From the NCBI GenBank assembly GCA_018222665.1, contig JAAEZW010000049.1, positions 1-10,090 on the forward strand: a stretch of 10,090 nt of DNA, in the 5' to 3' direction. Within the stretch, counting starts at the first letter, position 1, and every line of letters begins with the position of its first letter. Source of the DNA: Paracoccaceae bacterium (lineage in GTDB: Bacteria > Pseudomonadota > Alphaproteobacteria > Rhodobacterales > Rhodobacteraceae). The position numbers and the translations under genes were made by a program. A model generated the notes under the pieces. The model was given only the letters and a program-made list of their open reading frames with translations, did not search any database and was not told where the DNA came from. Of this stretch, positions 6,455 to 10,090 are shown piece by piece.

Positions 6455-8305
6455 TTAAGACAAATGTTTGTAGATAGTGGTTCTAGACATTCCAAGCTGT
6501 CGTGCGGCTTCTGAAACATTACCATTATTTTCTGCAAGTACATTCTTAATCGCCTTACAGAGTTCTTCTTTCCAAGACGTACCGCTGCACGCTTCGCAAA
6601 CTACTTTGGATTGTTGCGTGTCATTGAATTGCAAACCAGTCGACAAAATGTCAGTCTCGGTAATTATTTTTTCACATTTTCTGACGAGTAGATCGATGAT
6701 GCTTCTGACTTCGTGAAAATTTTCGGGCCAGTCGTAGCCGAGCAAAAGATCAAGTGCCTTATCATCAAATTTGAGATTGGGGGACTTGTAAGTAACAATT
6801 TTTAGAATGATCTCTCGAAGATCTGAGCGATCGCGCGTACGTGGCAAACTAATTTCTTGTCCTGTCAAAAGCAGGTGCAAACCATTTACAAATTCGCTTT
6901 TTTTGAGCTTCACCGATGTTGATGAAAGCAGCAAAATATCAGTTGCGTCGCCTTGGAATGTGACGGGGTTCATGACTTCTTGATGAGTAATCAGATGCTT
7001 GATAGCCGGTTGTATGGCCTTAGGCAGTGAATCAACATTATCTAAGTGAAGAGTCCCAAATTTCGCGCGTGCCAAAATGCTGCTTGATGCTTCGTTGCTA
7101 CCAAAAAATACATCGTTGACGGTGTTTTCAGTCAGCATTGAACAATCAATATTAACAAATTCGCCTTCGCGTTCACTAGCAGCGTGCAGCATGCGAGCCG
7201 TTAATGATTTACCAGTTCCAACATCACCCCGAATGTGGATGACAGGGTTTTCATGAAGTACGGACGAAACCTTTGATAACTGAGAGCCGAGTGCCTTATC
7301 GCCGATCACAACATCTCTAAAGTGGTTTTTAGCTCTTACTCTTGACGATGCCTTTGGGAGTTCAGTTCCTGACAAACTCATTCTTGCTAAGGCGAATGCC
7401 GCTTTATTTGCAACACATCTAATTGAAACAGCCGATCCTACACTATCTCGAACTCTTAATACTTCACCAGTAGCTAAGTGCTGAATGAGACTTTCGATGC
7501 TATTATCGAAAAGCTCATCAAAGTGCTTCCCCATTAAATCTTTTTCGGAAGATATAAAAGCGTTTCCGCGTCTATTAGCTGCGACGACCCTGAAAGTCTC
7601 ATCGAGTACCAACAATCCCGCGCTTAATGTGGTCAAATATTCCTGACGTGGGTGAAACTGTATGATGATACAGTTATCGTGACTGTTCCTTATAAGACTA
7701 TTTTCGATATTACCTGCCGACATTTGGACCAATGCGGCGGTGTGCTGTTGTCTAATTGTTGATCTGCAAGAGGCATCTAATAAGCCCGCGAGATTACCTT
7801 TCCCGTCAAATATTGGGGCACTGATGCATGACACGTCTGAGTGCACTCTCAGGTAATGCTCTCCGCCATATACTTGAACTGGCTTGCGTGTGCGTAGACA
7901 TGTACCTAGTGCGTTGGTTCCCCTAAGTTCTTCTGTCCATACTGATGCTGGGATCACTGCTTTGCCAGCACTTGAGTAACCAAACTGTGTGTCTGCTAAA
8001 GTATCTAAAACCACGCCATCGGGTGATCCAAGTGCAATTACAAAATTTGAACCCGCAATTTGGTCATATAAAGTTTCTAGTTCGGGACGTGAGTAGTTTA
8101 TTAACTTTGAATACTGAGAAGTTTGATTGCTAAACTCACGTTCATTCAGAACATAATCCCCAACACCCTCGAAGGGGTCTAGACCGTTCTCTAAGCTTAA
8201 ATGCCAACTTTCTGCAATTACCGAGGGTAGTGCGCCTGATGGTATTTTTCCTTTTGACTCTAAGTATGAGCGTGCGCGGTCAATTGAATTTGCTCTTGGT
8301 TCCAT
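6455..8305 (-). CDS. AcoR-like transcriptional regulator (GAF, degenerate AAA+, Fis HTH)
   Basis: This 616-aa protein has the architecture of AcoR-type bacterial enhancer-binding proteins. A GAF-type sensor covers about 75-185 (GTNALGTCLRTRKPVQVYGGEH, 129-150, then SCISAPIFDGKGNLAGLLDAS). A PAS-like segment lies near 222-290. An AAA+ domain follows at about 330-555, and a Fis-type helix-turn-helix ends the protein (NVSEAARQLGMSRTTIYKHL, 596-615). Walker A is intact (GDVGTGKS, 360-367). The sigma-54-contacting GAFTGA loop is absent: only about 14 residues separate FFG (400-402) from GTLHLDN, roughly a dozen fewer than usual. The Walker B glutamate is Asn423, and the usual sensor II arginine of the NVREL motif is His531. 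Start ATG at 8305 follows GGGAG by 7 bp; an upstream TTG at 8326 is poorly spaced. It probably controls the divergent dehydrogenase operon, by a non-sigma-54 route. Confidence 0.92.
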   Translation of the reverse strand: MEPRANSIDRARSYLESKGKIPSGALPSVIAESWHLSLENGLDPFEGVGDYVLNEREFSNQTSQYSKLINYSRPELETLYDQIAGSNFVIALGSPDGVVLDTLADTQFGYSSAGKAVIPASVWTEELRGTNALGTCLRTRKPVQVYGGEHYLRVHSDVSCISAPIFDGKGNLAGLLDASCRSTIRQQHTAALVQMSAGNIENSLIRNSHDNCIIIQFHPRQEYLTTLSAGLLVLDETFRVVAANRRGNAFISSEKDLMGKHFDELFDNSIESLIQHLATGEVLRVRDSVGSAVSIRCVANKAAFALARMSLSGTELPKASSRVRAKNHFRDVVIGDKALGSQLSKVSSVLHENPVIHIRGDVGTGKSLTARMLHAASEREGEFVNIDCSMLTENTVNDVFFGSNEASSSILARAKFGTLHLDNVDSLPKAIQPAIKHLITHQEVMNPVTFQGDATDILLLSSTSVKLKKSEFVNGLHLLLTGQEISLPRTRDRSDLREIILKIVTYKSPNLKFDDKALDLLLGYDWPENFHEVRSIIDLLVRKCEKIITETDILSTGLQFNDTQQSKVVCEACSGTSWKEELCKAIKNVLAENNGNVSEAARQLGMSRTTIYKHLS

Positions 8306-8312
8306 GATGTTT

Positions 8313-8317
8313 CTCCC
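8313..8317 (-). promoter_or_regulatory. Ribosome-binding site deciding the AcoR-like start
   Basis: Read on the minus strand, GGGAG lies 7 bp before the ATG at 8305. The alternative in-frame TTG at 8326 would itself cover this site and has GAGGA only 3 bp in front of it. The ATG is therefore the better start. Confidence 0.65.
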
Positions 8318-8376
8318 AAGGCACAACTATCCTCACTACCAAACGAGTCAAGTTTCAGCGATCTTATGTTGCGAGT

Positions 8377-8393
8377 TGTTCACATTATGAACA
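8377..8393. promoter_or_regulatory. Candidate regulator site 1 (TGTTC-N7-GAACA)
   Basis: A perfect inverted repeat, extended to TTGTTCA (8376-8382) and TGAACAA (8388-8394), lies in the gap between the AcoR-like gene and the dehydrogenase. The outer TGT-N11-ACA form resembles upstream activator sites of Fis-type regulators such as NifA (TGT-N10-ACA). It is 72 bp before the regulator start and 185 bp before the dehydrogenase start, so it could serve both genes. Binding is inferred. Confidence 0.6.
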
Positions 8394-8456
8394 AAATACC
8401 CATAAATTAAGCAAATACACTATATTTTTTAAATTTCAGACTGAGCATGTGCAGAT

Positions 8457-8470
8457 ATTGGACATCCAAT
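8457..8470. promoter_or_regulatory. Inverted repeat ATTGGA-CA-TCCAAT, possible operator
   Basis: Two perfect 6-bp arms with a 2-bp centre lie between the two TGTTC-N7-GAACA sites. It is unrelated to them in sequence, so it could bind another factor or be chance symmetry in AT-rich DNA. Confidence 0.3.
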
Positions 8471-8479
8471 TTTAATGTT

Positions 8480-8496
8480 TGTTCAGCAATGGAACA
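8480..8496. promoter_or_regulatory. Candidate regulator site 2 (TGTTC-N7-GAACA)
   Basis: This has the same arms and spacing as site 1 but a different 7-bp centre. Its centre (8488) is 103 bp from that of site 1 (8385), close to ten helical turns, so proteins at both sites would face the same side of the DNA. It lies 82 bp before the dehydrogenase start. Recurrence in the same gap supports it as a specific operator, most simply for the AcoR-like regulator. Confidence 0.6.
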
Positions 8497-8578
8497 GATT
8501 TTTCTGAAAACTAGTGCCGTTTTGCGTTGCTAACATTTGTACTGTTTTTTCACCGTCATCGAATGATGAGGGTTAGAT

Positions 8579-9631
8579 ATGAAAGCACAAGTATTACACA
8601 AATATGACCCAGATTTATCATCTGGGAGTTGGGTTAGTCTCGAAGACGTAGAAGATCCAAAAATTGAAAAATCGACTGATGTTGTTGTGCGAATTGGAGG
8701 AGCTGGTGTTTGCCGTACTGACCTCCATATCGTTGAGGGTATTTGGATGCCCCATATGGATCCAGACGGAAATTCTCTCTTACCTTTGATTATGGGTCAT
8801 GAGAACGCTGGATGGATCGAAGAAATTGGTCCTGAAGTTGAGGGGTTTTCCGTCGGTGACCCAGTTATTGTCCACCCAAAAATAACCGGGGGGACTTGCT
8901 TAGCTTGCCGCCGAGGCCACGACATGCATGGCGACGGTACGTTTCCGGGGCTAGACAGTAATGGTGGTTATGCAGAGTATTTGCAGACTACCAGCCGTAA
9001 CCTGGTAAAGCTTCCAAAGACCTTAGCACCAAAAGATGTGGCGCCATATTCTGATGCGGGTTTGACTGCTTATCGGGCTGCGAAGAAAGCTGCGCAGCAG
9101 TTGTTACCTGATCACTCAGTGGTTGTTATTGGCGCTGGAGGCTTGGGTCACATTGGTATTCAGGTCTTACGCGCGATGTGCGCCGCAACTATCATTGTGG
9201 TGGACATAAACGACAATGCTCTGGAGCTTGCTGGAAAGGGTGGTGCTGATCACCTTGTGAAGGCTGACGGAAGTGAAGTTGACGCAGTAAAACTTCTAAC
9301 CAATGGCCTCGGTGCTGAAGCGGTTATTGATTTTGTGGGTGAAAAAGGTACCACGAAAAAGGGTTTGGATATGACCCGTCCAATGGGCAGCTATTACATC
9401 GTTGGCTATGGCGAAGATATTCAAATTCCAACAGTAGATATGATCATCACTGAACGGAATATCATCGGAAATCTAGTAGGCACTTGGGCTGAGCTGACTG
9501 AGTTAATGGCACTGGCAGACAGAGGTTTAGTTGACCTCGAAACTCGCCATTATTCGTTGAGCGAAGCAAACCAAGCACTTTTGGATCTGCATCACGGCAA
9601 AATCCAAGGCCGGGCTGTACTAGTTCCATAA
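8579..9631 (+). CDS. Zinc-type NAD(P)-dependent alcohol dehydrogenase (MDR family)
   Basis: This 350-aa cytoplasmic enzyme should interconvert an alcohol and an aldehyde or ketone. Catalytic zinc ligands are in place: Cys45 (GVCRTDLH), His74-Glu75 (MGHENAG) and Asp159 (YSDAGLTAYRA). The Rossmann glycine motif GAGGLG is at 185-190, and Asp209 at the end of the next strand favours NAD over NADP. The structural zinc lobe is changed: of the four family cysteines only Cys107 and Cys110 remain, with Gly104 and Gly118 at the others. Overall character is close to secondary-alcohol dehydrogenases of the MDR superfamily. TGAGGG (8567-8572) lies 6 bp before the ATG. It is divergent from the AcoR-like gene, and AcoR-type regulators commonly adjoin alcohol or acetoin catabolic genes. 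A solute-binding protein gene begins 20 bp downstream, so the two are probably co-transcribed. The substrate is unknown. Confidence 0.94.
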   Translation: MKAQVLHKYDPDLSSGSWVSLEDVEDPKIEKSTDVVVRIGGAGVCRTDLHIVEGIWMPHMDPDGNSLLPLIMGHENAGWIEEIGPEVEGFSVGDPVIVHPKITGGTCLACRRGHDMHGDGTFPGLDSNGGYAEYLQTTSRNLVKLPKTLAPKDVAPYSDAGLTAYRAAKKAAQQLLPDHSVVVIGAGGLGHIGIQVLRAMCAATIIVVDINDNALELAGKGGADHLVKADGSEVDAVKLLTNGLGAEAVIDFVGEKGTTKKGLDMTRPMGSYYIVGYGEDIQIPTVDMIITERNIIGNLVGTWAELTELMALADRGLVDLETRHYSLSEANQALLDLHHGKIQGRAVLVP

Positions 9632-9651
9632 CTTTTTCTCGGGAGGAAAAA

Positions 9652-10090
9652 ATGAATAAAATCAAACGTGTAAGCGGAGCTGGTTTGCTGGTTGCTGCGG
9701 CTATTGCTACGCAAGCTAGCGCAGATCAGTGGAGTGATAAATTTCCGCATATTAAGAATACTGGTGATATTGCGGGTGAATGCTCGTATGAATCAATGTC
9801 AAAAAAAGACTATTCTGGTCAGACTTTGACCATCAATACACACGCTGTACCAGTCATGGGTGAGCCAACAGCTTTGCATGCTGAGCAGTTTGCTGCTTTA
9901 ACAGGTGCAGAGGTGAACGTCATCCACACACCTGCGGGTGATTTATACTCGAAAGCGATGGTTCCTTTTCAAGCAGGTCAGGCGCCATACGATATCGTGT
10001 TTGGATTTTCTAATTTCATTCGTGACTGGAAACAGTATCTTGAGCCAGTGCCCGCGAAGTACGTGAATATGGCTCAAATGAAAGATGTCA
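9652..10090 (+). CDS. ABC-type extracellular solute-binding protein (partial, runs off window)
   Basis: The first 146 codons of a periplasmic binding protein are present; the reading frame is open to the window end. A signal peptide fits residues 1-24 (MNKIKRVSG, hydrophobic stretch, then QASA before DQ). The mature part contains LTINTHAVPVMGEPTALHAE, then QFAALTGAEVNVIHTPAGDLYSKAM and QAGQAPYDIVFG, the usual first-lobe pattern of family 1 (sugar/polyol-type) ABC binding proteins, where a target vector is followed by a substrate-pocket segment. GGGAGGA (9641-9647) supplies a strong ribosome-binding site. Permease and ATPase genes would be expected just outside the window. The substrate cannot be assigned; the dehydrogenase next door hints at an alcohol or polyol. 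Confidence 0.85.
   Translation, partial: MNKIKRVSGAGLLVAAAIATQASADQWSDKFPHIKNTGDIAGECSYESMSKKDYSGQTLTINTHAVPVMGEPTALHAEQFAALTGAEVNVIHTPAGDLYSKAMVPFQAGQAPYDIVFGFSNFIRDWKQYLEPVPAKYVNMAQMKDV

Noticed and set aside
7945..8133. Plus-strand open frame inside the AcoR-like gene, and similar short frames antisense to the other genes
   Set aside because: These are shadows of strongly supported coding frames, with no ribosome-binding sites or domain signals of their own.
8306..8326. TTG start at 8326 for the AcoR-like protein (623 aa)
   Set aside because: The spacing from GAGGA is only 3 bp, whereas ATG at 8305 has GGGAG at 7 bp.
8306..8578. Sigma-54 promoter expected beside an AcoR-type regulator
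   Set aside because: No GG-N10-GC element in the dehydrogenase direction near the start; the nearest TGGAAC (8490-8495) has no GC at the required distance.

Overview
The window looks like a piece of an AT-rich marine alphaproteobacterial genome, most likely from the Rhodobacteraceae/roseobacter lineage. This rests on protein style (TAXI-type TRAP transporter with fused permease, RpiR regulator, AcoR-like regulator, class III aminotransferase, periplasmic solute-binding proteins), not on a marker gene. The organism is an inference.

Layout. Bases 1-163 and 6258-6420 are two direct copies of one 163-bp repeat (142/163 identical, no gaps). The first 42 bp are identical and begin with what looks like the 3' end of a tRNA gene (CCCGGGCACCA, tRNA-Phe-like). 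The repeats divide the window into two modules of the same plan. Module 1 (164-6257) has an RpiR/SIS regulator on the minus strand facing the repeat, and a divergent plus-strand operon: TAXI solute-binding protein, a fused TRAP permease (DctQM type) and a class III PLP aminotransferase. Module 2 (6421 to beyond the window) has an AcoR-like GAF/AAA+/Fis regulator on the minus strand facing the repeat, and a divergent plus-strand operon: a zinc-type alcohol dehydrogenase followed by the start of an ABC-type extracellular solute-binding protein, cut off by the window end.

Function. Each module reads as a self-contained uptake-plus-catabolism cassette with its own regulator. Module 1 should import a small organic acid or amino compound and transaminate it. 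Module 2 should import a solute, possibly a sugar, polyol or alcohol, and oxidise an alcohol group. The substrates cannot be read from the sequence.

Regulation visible in the DNA. The rpiR-like/TAXI gap carries back-to-back promoters sharing one -35 region and an inverted repeat. A strong hairpin between the TAXI and permease genes buries the permease ribosome-binding site. The 273-bp gap between the AcoR-like gene and the dehydrogenase holds two TGTTC-N7-GAACA sites 103 bp apart and no evident sigma-54 promoter. That fits the regulator, which has lost the GAFTGA loop and other AAA+ catalytic residues.

The most interesting possibility is that the repeats are attachment sites of tRNA-targeted cassettes that have accreted in tandem. 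No integrase or complete tRNA gene is visible inside the window, so this remains a hypothesis.
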